62,917 nt of DNA from Prevotella sp. UBA1705 (GCA_002317385.1 DCJH01000059.1:1-62917); one strand, 5' to 3'; positions 53,437-61,892 are shown, counted from the first letter of the stretch. A program made the numbers and translations. Notes: generated by a model from the sequence alone, not told the origin.

Positions 53437-53519
53437 AGATCAGGTACTAATCGCGCGGAGATTACTACCTAATCGGGAGACGATTACTACCGAATCGTCG
53501 GGCGATTAGTACCTGATTG
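53437..53519 (+). repeat. Array of four 17-bp units with 5-bp spacers (22-bp period)
   Basis: Units at 53437-53453 (inverted), 53459-53475, 53481-53497 and 53503-53519, spacers CGCGG, GGAGA and TCGGG. Units 2-3 match CGATTACTACCTAATCG with one change each. The geometry is the same as at 27949-28031. Confidence 0.85.
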
Positions 53520-53574
53520 TGAGGGCATGCCGTGATGCCCGTATTTACTGGGGATGGAGAAGGGGCGGCAAGGG

Positions 53575-54426
53575 CTACTTCTGCGGGGTGGGATAGTTGT
53601 ATTTGTAGGCATCGGAATAGCCGAAGGCAGACGACGGATACCAGTTTTTCTCGACCGAAAGTTCCATAGAGAAATTGTGGTTGGGGGTCCATCGCACGGC
53701 TGCTCCGAGCTTGTCGCCCAGATTGTTGTATAGGTAGGGGTAGCCCATGCCATAGTAGCCGCCGGCATAGGGATAGCCGTAGGCCTGCAGTCCGGTGCTC
53801 ACAATCGATTTCTTGCCATAGACGTAGGCGGCCCAGTGCTCGTTGAACTGGTAGCCCAGTTCGCCATAGAGTCCGCCCGAGGTGTAGTTGTCGCCGTTCC
53901 AGTTGGTGTGGTCCACATAGCCTCCCACGGCCATCCATGCCTTCTTGCCGAGCGGCTGGAGGTAAGTGGCGGTGAGACTCTGGGTGAATCCGGCCCCCTT
54001 GCGGGCGTTTTTGCCAAACTGGGCAAAGACGCTCAGGTCGAGACTCACGTTGAGTCCGGGGTGGAGCCAGCCGTAGCTGCGGTAGGCAGACCATGGGGCA
54101 GGGTAGGAGGGGTCGGCCGACGAGTCGGGCAGGCGGCCCTCATGACCGTAGAACGTGGTGTCGTTGTGGGCCACGGCAGAGGCCTGCGACGTGCTTCTGC
54201 CGAGCGCAGAGGGCTGGGCAGACGAGGTCATTGGGGCCATGGTGAACGATGGTTCCATGGGTTTGGCCTGGAGCATTGACGGTGATTGGAAGGCCACCGC
54301 CGACGATCCGGGGATGGAGCGTGACGGGCTGCCATAGGCCGAAGCACGGTCAGACTGAGCGTTGGCCGTGGCGGCGAGGGCAAGAGAGAGCGCCGTGAAG
54401 ACGTAGGTTCTGATGATCATAGTCAT
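53575..54426 (-). CDS. Predicted exported beta-barrel-like protein
   Basis: A 283-residue hypothetical protein with a signal peptide (ends near LALAATANAQ). Residues about 25-110 are a low-complexity Ser/Pro/Ala-rich linker. From about 115 the sequence alternates aromatic and small residues in the manner of an outer-membrane barrel (LNVSLDLSVFAQFG, AWMAVGGYVDHTNWNG, GLYGELGYQFNEHWAAYVYG, FSMELSVEKNWYP). The region YGYPYAGGYYGMGYPYLYN is rich in Gly and Tyr. The short barrel of perhaps eight to ten strands and the lack of a TonB plug suggest a small porin or surface protein. No close family was recognised. Confidence 0.6.
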   Translation of the reverse strand: MTMIIRTYVFTALSLALAATANAQSDRASAYGSPSRSIPGSSAVAFQSPSMLQAKPMEPSFTMAPMTSSAQPSALGRSTSQASAVAHNDTTFYGHEGRLPDSSADPSYPAPWSAYRSYGWLHPGLNVSLDLSVFAQFGKNARKGAGFTQSLTATYLQPLGKKAWMAVGGYVDHTNWNGDNYTSGGLYGELGYQFNEHWAAYVYGKKSIVSTGLQAYGYPYAGGYYGMGYPYLYNNLGDKLGAAVRWTPNHNFSMELSVEKNWYPSSAFGYSDAYKYNYPTPQK

Positions 54427-54569
54427 ATCCTGATAAGCATGGTCGTGCCTTCGGCAAGACGTTGCAAATATAATGATTGTTGGCGACAGGGCGATTGATG
54501 TTTAGTGTTTTTTATTATACTTTTGTTTAAAAAAGACTAAAGTAGCCCGTCGGTCCTGCTTAATATTGC

Positions 54570-54577
54570 TATCTTTG
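54570..54577 (+). promoter_or_regulatory. -7 box of the 54631 gene
   Basis: TATCTTTG fits TAnnTTTG, 53 nt before the start codon. There is no good -33 element. Confidence 0.5.
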
Positions 54578-54630
54578 CGTCATTCTTGTTGGAAAGGCAG
54601 GTTTACAGTGTAATCTAAATTTGACAACTT

Positions 54631-55209
54631 ATGAAAAAGATCATATCATCGGCATTGTTGCTGCTTGCGATGGGTATGCCCCTGCAGGCTCAGGTGTATA
54701 AGGACGTGGACAAGACGCCCAAGGAACGCCTCGACGATTTCCTCGGAGAGACCGAGCAAGGCATGAAGAAGGCGGGCAAGACCATCGGCGATTTCCTCGG
54801 CATCAACTCGAAGACTGAGACCGACGAGGTGGAGGTCGACGGCGTGAGGTATATGCCTCTCCACACGGTCAACGTGTTCTATGCCGACTCCACGGGCATG
54901 ATTGAGCGCTGTCGGACTGACTTTGCCCGTCGCTATCCACGGGCCACCATCCTCTCTGTGGCCATTCCGCAGGAGACATGGACGGAGACTGTGGTCAAGG
55001 AGAACAAGCGCATCACGGCCTACAAGCGCACGGCTTACTGCTATGTGCTGGGTCGCGACGGGGCCGATGGGTATATCAACGCCCGCTATGTGTTCCGCCA
55101 GCAACGCAAACCCGGCAACCGATGGGTGAGCCCCGCGAGCAGTTGGCCCGGATTTGAGCGTGCCGACGCTATACCGAACATACATTTTTCTAAACTCAAC
55201 AAACACTAA
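54631..55209 (+). CDS. Exported hypothetical protein
   Basis: A 192-residue protein with a clear signal peptide (MKKIISSALLLLAMGMPLQA). The mature part begins with an amphipathic region rich in Lys, Asp and Glu, followed by a compact domain with YMPLHTVNVFYADSTGMIER and, later, an Arg/Tyr-rich segment. I recognise no family. It is followed 5 nt downstream by a TPR protein gene, so the two are likely one operon and may act together. Confidence 0.65.
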   Translation: MKKIISSALLLLAMGMPLQAQVYKDVDKTPKERLDDFLGETEQGMKKAGKTIGDFLGINSKTETDEVEVDGVRYMPLHTVNVFYADSTGMIERCRTDFARRYPRATILSVAIPQETWTETVVKENKRITAYKRTAYCYVLGRDGADGYINARYVFRQQRKPGNRWVSPASSWPGFERADAIPNIHFSKLNKH

Positions 55210-55214
55210 GGGCG

Positions 55215-56096
55215 ATGAATTTCTTAAGAAAGCTCTTCGGCTCGACGCCGGAGGCACCCGAGGAAGAGAAGAGGGAACAGGAGGCACGCGACTTTGATGT
55301 GCTGAAATATGACGGCGTGGCGGCACTCCGCCAGAATGCGTTCGACTATGCCATCAAGTGCTTCAACCATGCACTCGACCTGCAGGAGGATGCCGAAACT
55401 CGTGACTATCTGGCCCAGGCGCTCATCCGAAACAACGAGATGCCCGAGGCTTTCGCCCAGTTGGAAAAGCTCTCGGAGACTGAGCCCGACAACGTGCGCA
55501 TACTGCTTCGCATGGCCGACGTGGCCTATATGATGGAGGATTACGACGCCATGACCGACGTGTGTGAGCGTGCCAATGCCATCGACAGCGAGAATGCGAT
55601 GGTGAACTATTCCTACGCCCGGGCCAGAATTGGCAAGGTCGACTTCGTGAATGCCATCGCCCTGCTGTCTAAGGCCATTGCGGTGTCTAAGGAGACGCCG
55701 TTTTGGGACGCCTATCTGCTGCGCGGTCAGACCCTGTTGAAGATGAGCGATGTGCCTCTGGCCGAGCGCGATGCCGACTATCTGCTGGAGCATATCGCCG
55801 ACAACGAGGACATTCTGTTGCTCAAGGCCCGCTGTCGGAAGGCCGACGGCGACTATGCCGGGGCGCTGGAGGTCTATGGAAGGGTGGTTGAGGCCGACCC
55901 ATTCTCGGTGGATGCGTTTCGCGAGCGTGCCGCCATCCGTGAGTCGATGGGCGATGTCGATGGTGCAGCGGAGGACCGTCGTGCGGCCGAGGAACTGGCT
56001 GCGCAGTCGCCTGCAAGTGGAGATGAGGATGGTGAGGATGCCGATATCGCCCGCCAGACCGAGGAGGCCTACAAGTCTATCAATCCCTTTGGGTAG
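55215..56096 (+). CDS. Tetratricopeptide repeat protein
   Basis: A 293-residue soluble protein with several TPR-like helical pairs (about residues 30-250). Examples are GVAALRQNAFDYAIKCFNHA, EAFAQLEKLSETEPDN, AIALLSKAIAVSKET and GALEVYGRVVEADPFSVDAF. The first 25 residues are charged and have no signal peptide; the end is acidic. TPR proteins usually serve as scaffolds, and no partner can be named from the sequence. Start ATG 55215 lies 5 nt after the preceding gene, which indicates co-transcription. Confidence 0.85.
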   Translation: MNFLRKLFGSTPEAPEEEKREQEARDFDVLKYDGVAALRQNAFDYAIKCFNHALDLQEDAETRDYLAQALIRNNEMPEAFAQLEKLSETEPDNVRILLRMADVAYMMEDYDAMTDVCERANAIDSENAMVNYSYARARIGKVDFVNAIALLSKAIAVSKETPFWDAYLLRGQTLLKMSDVPLAERDADYLLEHIADNEDILLLKARCRKADGDYAGALEVYGRVVEADPFSVDAFRERAAIRESMGDVDGAAEDRRAAEELAAQSPASGDEDGEDADIARQTEEAYKSINPFG

Positions 56097-56173
56097 GGGA
56101 GAGAGCCGAGATGAGCTTGTTGCTGTGTGGAGGCGAGTGTGTTCTCACGCAGGTCTTGACCTTTTCTCACGCA

Positions 56174-56632
56174 GGGATGGCTGTTTTCCCACGCAGAGAC
56201 GCAGAGTGAAAGGAGGCTGCGCGCAGGCGAGGACACAGTAGGGACATGCCCCGTGCATGCCCGCACTGCCGGATGGCAAATGGTGGATCGTTATTGTCAA
56301 TCCATCGTTTGCCTGCTTTTTTCATACAGAGTCTGCGAGAAATAGGGTGCCCCAAGAGGTTTTCCCCACACAGAGTTGAGGAGTCATGGGAGACCAAGGG
56401 CTGTGCCTCGGCTATGCTTTCATCTGTTCATATTCTATGATTCTAATAGATTTCTTGTTCCTAAGGGCCTCTCATGGCTGCAAGTTATTATGATAATATT
56501 CGTGAGATGATGGTCTAAAACACTGATTGCCATCCGGTGGTGCGGACATGCACGGGGCATGTCCCTACTGTGTCCTCGCCTGCGCGCAACCTCCTTTCAC
56601 TCTGCGTCTCTGCGTGGGAAAATAGCCATCCC
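56174..56632. repeat. Composite inverted-repeat element C
   Basis: The 106-bp arms at 56174-56279 and 56527-56632 are inverted copies differing at about five positions. Each arm holds a CACGCAGAGACGCAGAG box and the REP-like palindrome (56236-56277, 56529-56571). The roughly 247-bp centre has no gene but contains a segment like the centre of element B (CCACACAGAGTT near 56365). Confidence 0.9.
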
Positions 56633-56768
56633 CACGTGAGAAAGCCAGCTTCTCCTCGCCCCTCCCAATCCATGAATGCGCTGCCCCTCCCTTCGCTCCT
56701 ATATATAAAGAGGTAATTCCTCCCAATTGTTAACGTGAAAGTTATTTTGAACATTTTCTTTCAAAACG

Positions 56769-56800
56769 TTTGCCTGTTTCCAAAAAATGTTATACTTTTG
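56769..56800 (+). promoter_or_regulatory. Promoter of the aromatic amino acid operon
   Basis: TTTG (56769-56772), 20 nt, TACTTTTG (56793-56800). Transcription would start near 56807, about 22 nt before the leader peptide. Confidence 0.85.
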
Positions 56801-56828
56801 CAGTGAAATAATTCGATAGAACAAGATT

Positions 56829-56903
56829 ATGAAGTTTTACGCATCTTATCTGTATTGGTATTTTTACTTTGCAAGCGATTGTGAAGCGGGAAGTTGCGTG
56901 TAG
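56829..56903 (+). CDS. Phe/Tyr-rich leader peptide of the aromatic operon attenuator
   Basis: A 24-codon ORF, ATG 56829 to TAG 56901-56903. Residues 3-14 read FYASYLYWYFYF, so the peptide holds three Phe, five Tyr and one Trp in twelve positions, then continues ASDCEAGSCV. This composition is that of leader peptides whose translation rate reports charged tRNA-Phe and tRNA-Tyr. Codons 18-21 overlap the sequence TGAAGCGGGA (56882-56891), which can pair with the 5' arm of the downstream terminator. The genes that follow make phenylalanine and tyrosine. Confidence 0.85.
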   Translation: MKFYASYLYWYFYFASDCEAGSCV

Positions 56904-56981
56904 ATTTCAACTTAAGACTAAGATATACAACAAGTAATGTATACGTCAAGTCCCGCTTCATAGATATGAGGCGGGATTTTT
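56882..56981 (+). promoter_or_regulatory. Transcription attenuator: mutually exclusive antiterminator and terminator
   Basis: Terminator: TCCCGCTTCAT (56951-56961) pairs with ATGAGGCGGGA (56966-56976), 11 bp with a 4-nt loop, then TTTTT. Antiterminator: TGAAGCGGGA (56882-56891), inside the leader ORF, is the exact complement of TCCCGCTTCA (56951-56960), with further pairing beside it. A ribosome stalled on the Phe/Tyr codons (before about 56871) leaves the first segment free and prevents termination; one that reaches the stop codon covers it and allows termination. Confidence 0.88.
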
Positions 56982-57012
56982 CATATACCAACAGGGTAAA
57001 TAGAACGAAGAG

Positions 57013-57882
57013 ATGAAGAGAATAGCCATACAGGGTCTGCCAGGCTCCTTCCACGATATTGCGGCACATCAGTATTTCAAGGACGAACAGATACAACTCA
57101 TCTGCTGTGCCACTTTTGAGGAAGTGTTCGAGAATATCAAGCGCGACCCCACTACGATAGGCATCCTGGCCATAGAGAATACCATTGCCGGGTCGCTGCT
57201 CCACAACTACGATTTGCTGCGGGCAAGCGATACGACCATCGTCGGGGAGCACAAACTGCACATCTGTCACTCCATCTGTTGCCTGCCCGAAGACGACTGG
57301 AGCACCATCCAGGAGGTGCATTCCCATCCCGTAGCGCTCATGCAGTGTCGCCATTTCCTGGCCAACCATCCCATGATGAAGGCCGTGGAGGGCGAGGACA
57401 CGGCCGGAAGCGCCGAGTATATCAGTCGCCACAAGTGCCGTGGATGGGCAGCTATCTGCCACGCTGATGCCGCAAAGATGTATGGCCTCAAGGTTTTGGA
57501 AAACCATATCGAGGACAACAAGCACAACTTCACGCGGTTTCTTGTGGTGAGCAACCCCCGCAAGGCCGACTTCCTGCGCCCGCTCGACCGGTCGAAAAAG
57601 GCCAGTCTGGTATTCTCCCTGCCCCATTCGGAGGGCTCTCTCTCCAAGGTTCTCACCATATTGAGCTTCTACGACATCAACCTGACCAAGATACAGTCGC
57701 TGCCTATCATAGGCCATGAATGGGAATACCTGTTCTATGTGGACGTCACCTTCAACGATTTGGTGCGCTATCGGCAGTCTATCGATGCCATTACGCCCCT
57801 CACCAAGGACATCAGGATTATCGGCGAATATCAGGAGGCCGCCACGCCCACAACCGGACAGACGGCAGACGTAGCAGTGTAA
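57013..57882 (+). CDS. pheA: Prephenate dehydratase
   Basis: A 289-residue enzyme converting prephenate to phenylpyruvate, the penultimate step to phenylalanine. The dehydratase domain (about 1-180) shows IQGLPGSFHDIAAHQYF, ILAIENTIAGSLLHNYDLL, VHSHPVALMQCRHFL and the conserved Thr-Arg-Phe in HNFTRFLVVS. The C-terminal ACT domain (about 200-275) carries SLSKVLTILSFYDINLTKIQ, the phenylalanine-binding feedback region. No chorismate mutase domain is fused; that activity is on the DAHP synthase two genes on. It is the first gene after the attenuator. Confidence 0.95.
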   Translation: MKRIAIQGLPGSFHDIAAHQYFKDEQIQLICCATFEEVFENIKRDPTTIGILAIENTIAGSLLHNYDLLRASDTTIVGEHKLHICHSICCLPEDDWSTIQEVHSHPVALMQCRHFLANHPMMKAVEGEDTAGSAEYISRHKCRGWAAICHADAAKMYGLKVLENHIEDNKHNFTRFLVVSNPRKADFLRPLDRSKKASLVFSLPHSEGSLSKVLTILSFYDINLTKIQSLPIIGHEWEYLFYVDVTFNDLVRYRQSIDAITPLTKDIRIIGEYQEAATPTTGQTADVAV

Positions 57883-57901
57883 ACATAAAGACAGTAGGAA
57901 G

Positions 57902-59077
57902 ATGATACAACCAGCAGACAGAGTTCATTCCGTTCAGGAATATTATTTCAGTAGGAAACTCAAGGAGGTGGCCCAGCTCAACGCTGCAGGCCAAGACATC
58001 ATTTCGTTGGCTATCGGGTCGCCCGACATGCCGCCCTCCCCCCAGACTATCGACAAACTGTGTGAGGTAGCCCACGACGAGAAGGCTCACGGCTACCAGC
58101 CCACGTCGGGAATTCCCGAACTGCGGCAGGCCATGGCTGGATTCTATCAGCGCACATATGATGTGACGCTCGACTGGAAGACCGAGCTGCAGCCCATCAT
58201 CGGCTCGAAGGAAGGCATTATGTATGCTACGTTGGCCTTCTGCAACCCTGGCGACGAGGTGCTCATCCCCGATCCGGGATACCCCACCTATACGGCCATC
58301 AACAACATATTCGGCACCAAAATCATCAATTACAACCTGCGCGAAGACAATGGTTGGCAGCCCGATTTCGACGAATTGGAGCAGATGGACCTCTCGCGGG
58401 TGAAGGTGATGTGGACCAATTATCCCAACATGCCTACCGGTGGCAATGCCCGGATGGAGACATTCGAACGGTTGGTGAGCTTTGCCCGCAGCCACAATAT
58501 TGTGGTGGTGAACGACAATCCCTACTCGCTCATCCTCAACCAGCATCCCATGAGCATCATGCAGGTGGCCGGAGCGAAGGACTGCTGTATCGAGTTCAAC
58601 TCCATGTCGAAGAGTCATAACATGCCCGGATGGCGCATGGCGATGATGGTGAGCAATGCGGAGTATATCTCTTGGATGTTCAAAATACAGAGCAATATAG
58701 AGAATGGTACGTTCCGTGGCATACAGTTGGCTGCGGCAGAAGCATTCAACACCAACAGCGAGGAGTGGCATCGGGTGAACAATATCGAGAACTACGGGCG
58801 GCGTCGGGCTATTGCCGAGCAGATCATGACGACCCTCGACTGCACCTTCGACCCACAGCAGGTGGGCATGTTCCTGTGGGGTCGCATCCCCGACAGCTAC
58901 GCCGAGGTGGAGGATCTCACCGAGAAGGTGCTGCACGAGGCACGCGTCTTCATCACCCCGGGATTCATTTTCGGCCAGAACGGCAAGCGATACATCCGCA
59001 TCTCTCTGTGTGCCAAGGACGAGAAGATGCAGGAGGCATTAGAAAGAATCAATGCTTGGAAGAGAAATAAACAATAA
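57902..59077 (+). CDS. Class I/II pyridoxal-phosphate aminotransferase
   Basis: A 391-residue fold-type I PLP enzyme. Features: SVQEYYFSRKLKEVAQLNAAG, LAIGSPDMPPSPQTI, GYQPTSGIPELRQAM, the Asn-Tyr-Pro-Asn segment MWTNYPNMPTGG, VNDNPYSLI and the PLP Lys at about 237 in FNSMSKSHNMPGWRMAM. It most likely aminates phenylpyruvate and 4-hydroxyphenylpyruvate in the last step of the pathway, inferred from its place between pheA and the DAHP synthase gene. Related sequences are also annotated as diaminopimelate or aspartate aminotransferases. Confidence 0.9.
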   Translation: MIQPADRVHSVQEYYFSRKLKEVAQLNAAGQDIISLAIGSPDMPPSPQTIDKLCEVAHDEKAHGYQPTSGIPELRQAMAGFYQRTYDVTLDWKTELQPIIGSKEGIMYATLAFCNPGDEVLIPDPGYPTYTAINNIFGTKIINYNLREDNGWQPDFDELEQMDLSRVKVMWTNYPNMPTGGNARMETFERLVSFARSHNIVVVNDNPYSLILNQHPMSIMQVAGAKDCCIEFNSMSKSHNMPGWRMAMMVSNAEYISWMFKIQSNIENGTFRGIQLAAAEAFNTNSEEWHRVNNIENYGRRRAIAEQIMTTLDCTFDPQQVGMFLWGRIPDSYAEVEDLTEKVLHEARVFITPGFIFGQNGKRYIRISLCAKDEKMQEALERINAWKRNKQ

Positions 59078-59081
59078 AATT

Positions 59082-60173
59082 ATGAGTGAATTATCAAAGA
59101 ATCGAGATATGGAACTGGACTTAGAACCATTGAATTTACCGAGTGACAACGAACGTCCTATCGTCATTGCCGGCCCTTGCAGCGCCGAGACGGAAGAACA
59201 AGTGATGACTACCGCCCGACAATTAAAGGAGAAGGGCTGCCACATGTTCCGTGCAGGCATCTGGAAGCCGCGCACCAAGCCCGGAGGGTTTGAGGGCAAT
59301 GGCGAGATGGCCTTGCCGTGGCTGAAGCAGGTGAAGGACGAGACCGGCATGCTCACCGCTACCGAAGTGGCCAAGCCTGAGCATGTGGAGCTCTGTCTGA
59401 AATACGATGTCGACATCCTTTGGGTAGGTGCCCGCACGGCTGCCAACCCCTTTGCCATGCAGGATGTGGCCGACAGTCTGAAGGGAGTGGATATTCCTGT
59501 GTTCGTGAAAAACCCCGTGAATCCCGACCTGGAGCTCTGGATGGGAGCGCTGGAGCGTATCAATCAGGCTGGCGTGAAGCGCATGGCGGCCATCCATCGC
59601 GGCTTCTCCAGCTACGATAAGAAGATTTATCGCAATCTTCCCATGTGGCAGATTCCGATGGAACTGCACCGCCGCGTGCCCGATCTGCCACTCATTTGCG
59701 ACCCGAGCCATATCGGAGGGCGCCGCGAACTCGTAGCTCCGCTGTGCCAGCAAGCACTGGATATGGGATTCGACGGACTCATTGTGGAGAGCCATTGCAA
59801 TCCTGATTGCGCCTGGAGCGATGCCCGCCAGCAGGTGACTCCCGACGTGCTCGACTACATATTGAGTATCCTTGTGGTGCGCGATGAGGCCACGACGACC
59901 GAGGGCATCAGCCTGTTGCGCCGGCAGATAGACGATTTCGACAATCAGTTGCTGGAGCTTTTGGCCAAGCGTATGCGCGTTTGTCGGGAGATTGGACAAT
60001 ATAAGAAGGAACACAACATGACCGTTTTCCAGGCCAATCGCTATAACGAGATACTCGAAAAGCGCGGTGCTCAGGCCAGCCTCTGTGGCATAGACCCCGA
60101 GTGTGCGGCCCATATCTTCGAGCTGATTCATCAGGAAAGTGTGAGACAGCAGATTGAAATTGTGAACCAATAG
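59082..60173 (+). CDS. Bifunctional DAHP synthase / chorismate mutase
   Basis: A 363-residue fusion enzyme. Residues about 25-265 are a class I beta-type DAHP synthase: PIVIAGPCSAETEEQVM, FRAGIWKPRTKPGGFEG, WVGARTAANPFAMQ, KRMAAIHRGFSSY and CDPSHIGGRREL. Residues about 275-363 are an AroQ-type chorismate mutase: LLRRQIDDFDNQLLELLAKR and VCREIGQYKKEHNM. It supplies both the entry step of the shikimate pathway and prephenate. ATG 59082, four nt after the preceding stop, fits tight operon spacing; the frame is open to 59052. The mutase domain may also serve as the allosteric sensor, as in homologous fusions. Confidence 0.95.
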   Translation: MSELSKNRDMELDLEPLNLPSDNERPIVIAGPCSAETEEQVMTTARQLKEKGCHMFRAGIWKPRTKPGGFEGNGEMALPWLKQVKDETGMLTATEVAKPEHVELCLKYDVDILWVGARTAANPFAMQDVADSLKGVDIPVFVKNPVNPDLELWMGALERINQAGVKRMAAIHRGFSSYDKKIYRNLPMWQIPMELHRRVPDLPLICDPSHIGGRRELVAPLCQQALDMGFDGLIVESHCNPDCAWSDARQQVTPDVLDYILSILVVRDEATTTEGISLLRRQIDDFDNQLLELLAKRMRVCREIGQYKKEHNMTVFQANRYNEILEKRGAQASLCGIDPECAAHIFELIHQESVRQQIEIVNQ

Positions 60174-60195
60174 GCGGTAAACCGGACGAGAAGAC

Positions 60196-60972
60196 ATGAA
60201 AATACTGATCATGGGAGCTGGAAAAATGGGCTCCTTCTTTATCGATTTGTTGAGTTTCGACCATGAGGTGGCCGTGTTTGAAAAGGATGCCAAGCGTCTG
60301 AGATTCACCTACAACTGTCAGCGTTTCACCTCTTTGGAGGAGGTGCGGGGCTTTGAGCCGCAGCTGGTGATTAATGCAGTGACGGTGAAATACACCTTGC
60401 CGGCTTTCGAGGAGGTGCTCCCTGTGCTGCCGCAAGACTGCATCATCTCAGACATTGCCTCGGTGAAGACCAATCTTAAGGAATTTTACGAGCAGGCCGG
60501 TCATCCTTATGTGTCTACCCATCCCATGTTCGGACCGACGTTTGCCAACCTCAACCAGTTGTCTGAGGAGAATGCTATCATCATCTCTGAGGGCGACTAC
60601 ATGGGCCGCATCTTCTTCAAGGACCTCTATCAGAAGCTTGGACTGAACATCTATGAGTACACCTTCGAGGAGCACGACAAGACCGTGGCCTACTCGTTGA
60701 GTATTCCTTTCGTGTCGACTTTCGTGTTTGCGGCCGTGATGCACCACCAGGATGCTCCCGGAACCACATTCAAACGCCATATGAAGATAGCCAGAGGTGT
60801 GCTCTCCGAGGACGACTACCTGTTGCAGGAGGTGCTCTTCAACCCCTACACCCACGACCAAGTGTCGCAGATCAGGGACGAGCTGAAGGAGCTGTTGGCG
60901 ATTATCGATAACAAGGATGCCGACGGCATGAAGGCGTATCTGACCAAAATCCGCAAGAATGTATTTGAATAA
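60196..60972 (+). CDS. tyrA: Prephenate dehydrogenase
   Basis: A 258-residue NAD(P)-dependent enzyme turning prephenate into 4-hydroxyphenylpyruvate for tyrosine. The Rossmann motif KILIMGAGKMGSFFIDLL is at the N-terminus, with a typical acidic residue (VFEKD) ending strand 2. Later motifs are IISDIASVKTNLKEF and the conserved HPMFGPTFANL, followed by the helical dimerisation domain (HDKTVAYSLSIPFVSTFVFA). There is no ACT or chorismate mutase domain. It is the last gene of the operon, 22 nt after the DAHP synthase. Confidence 0.93.
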   Translation: MKILIMGAGKMGSFFIDLLSFDHEVAVFEKDAKRLRFTYNCQRFTSLEEVRGFEPQLVINAVTVKYTLPAFEEVLPVLPQDCIISDIASVKTNLKEFYEQAGHPYVSTHPMFGPTFANLNQLSEENAIIISEGDYMGRIFFKDLYQKLGLNIYEYTFEEHDKTVAYSLSIPFVSTFVFAAVMHHQDAPGTTFKRHMKIARGVLSEDDYLLQEVLFNPYTHDQVSQIRDELKELLAIIDNKDADGMKAYLTKIRKNVFE

Positions 60973-61035
60973 GTGAGCAGAATTCAAATCTCGTTAAAAA
61001 TCAATAACAACGGCCTTGTCGTGGGATTTTTACCT

Positions 61036-61043
61036 TATCTTTG
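61036..61043 (+). promoter_or_regulatory. -7 box of the SIMPL-domain gene
   Basis: TATCTTTG fits TAnnTTTG, 30 nt before the start codon; CTTG at 61015-61018 is 17 nt upstream. Confidence 0.55.
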
Positions 61044-61073
61044 GGATAATATTCATTCCTAAAGGTAAAAACT

Positions 61074-61778
61074 ATGAAAGATTCCAGGATTTACGAGGCT
61101 GTTGTTATTGCGTTTGGCATCATCGTTTTGGGTTTGTGTATCCGTTGGGGCATCGACGACTTTGCCAATAAAGACCGCAAGGTGACCGTGAAGGGACTGG
61201 CCGAAAAGGAAGTTGAGGCCGACAAGGTGACGTGGCCGGTGGCTTTCAAGGAGATGGGCGACAACCTGCCCGAGCTCTACGACCGCATCGCCGACAAGCA
61301 ACAGCAAATCAAGACGTTTCTCATGCAGAATGGCGTGAAGGCCAACGAGATAGAGACCAATGCCCCGAAGGTGGTGGATATGAATGCCGACCAGTATTCG
61401 GTGAATAAGCAACCCTATCGCTATAACATCACTTCCACGCTCACTGTCACTTCGCGCAACGTGAAACTGATACGCTCTATCATAGCCCGTCAGGGCGAAC
61501 TGCTGAAGAAGGGCATCGCTATCGTGGTGGGAGACTATGAATCTCAGATTATGTATGAGTACGTGTCGTTCCAGAGCATGAAGCCCAAGATGATGGAAGA
61601 AGCTATCAAAAACGCCGAGACCACGGCCAAACAGTTTGCTGAGAACTCCCATTCGGAGATCAATAAGATAGTGAGCGCCGACCAAGGACAGTTTTCTATT
61701 GAAAACCGCAACCAGAGTACGCCCTATATCAAGAAGGTGAGGGTGGTGACAACGGTAACTTATTCGCTCAAGAATTAA
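61074..61778 (+). CDS. SIMPL-domain (DUF541) protein
   Basis: A 234-residue protein with one N-terminal hydrophobic segment (about 9-25, AVVIAFGIIVLGLCIRWGI) acting as anchor or signal. The rest matches the SIMPL/DUF541 family: VTVKGLAEKEVEADKVTWPV, the repeat-like IKTFLMQNGVKANEIETNAP, TLTVTSRNVKLIRSI and a C-terminal KKVRVVTTVTYSL. Family members lie in the periplasm or envelope; E. coli YggE is linked to oxidative stress tolerance, but no biochemical activity is established. It is monocistronic between the aromatic operon and ffh. Confidence 0.88.
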   Translation: MKDSRIYEAVVIAFGIIVLGLCIRWGIDDFANKDRKVTVKGLAEKEVEADKVTWPVAFKEMGDNLPELYDRIADKQQQIKTFLMQNGVKANEIETNAPKVVDMNADQYSVNKQPYRYNITSTLTVTSRNVKLIRSIIARQGELLKKGIAIVVGDYESQIMYEYVSFQSMKPKMMEEAIKNAETTAKQFAENSHSEINKIVSADQGQFSIENRNQSTPYIKKVRVVTTVTYSLKN

Positions 61779-61826
61779 TTTTCATAAAAAAACGGTTCTT
61801 TGTTCTTTTTTCAGACGATAAATCGT

Positions 61827-61834
61827 TAACTTTG
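61827..61834 (+). promoter_or_regulatory. -7 box upstream of the ffh leader
   Basis: TAACTTTG fits TAnnTTTG. A TTTG at 61799 is 24 nt upstream, longer than the norm. Initiation here would place the following hairpin in the ffh leader. Confidence 0.5.
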
Positions 61835-61850
61835 CAACACAAATATGTAA

Positions 61851-61892
61851 GGTTCTTTTCTTGTGCATGCGCACGAGAGAGAATCTTTTTTC
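61851..61892 (+). terminator. Terminator-like hairpin just before ffh
   Basis: GGTTCTTTTCTTGTGC (61851-61866) pairs with GCACGAGAGAGAATC (61871-61885) with one bulge and a few G-U pairs; loop ATGC, followed by six T. It either ends the SIMPL-domain transcript or attenuates ffh. Confidence 0.6.
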
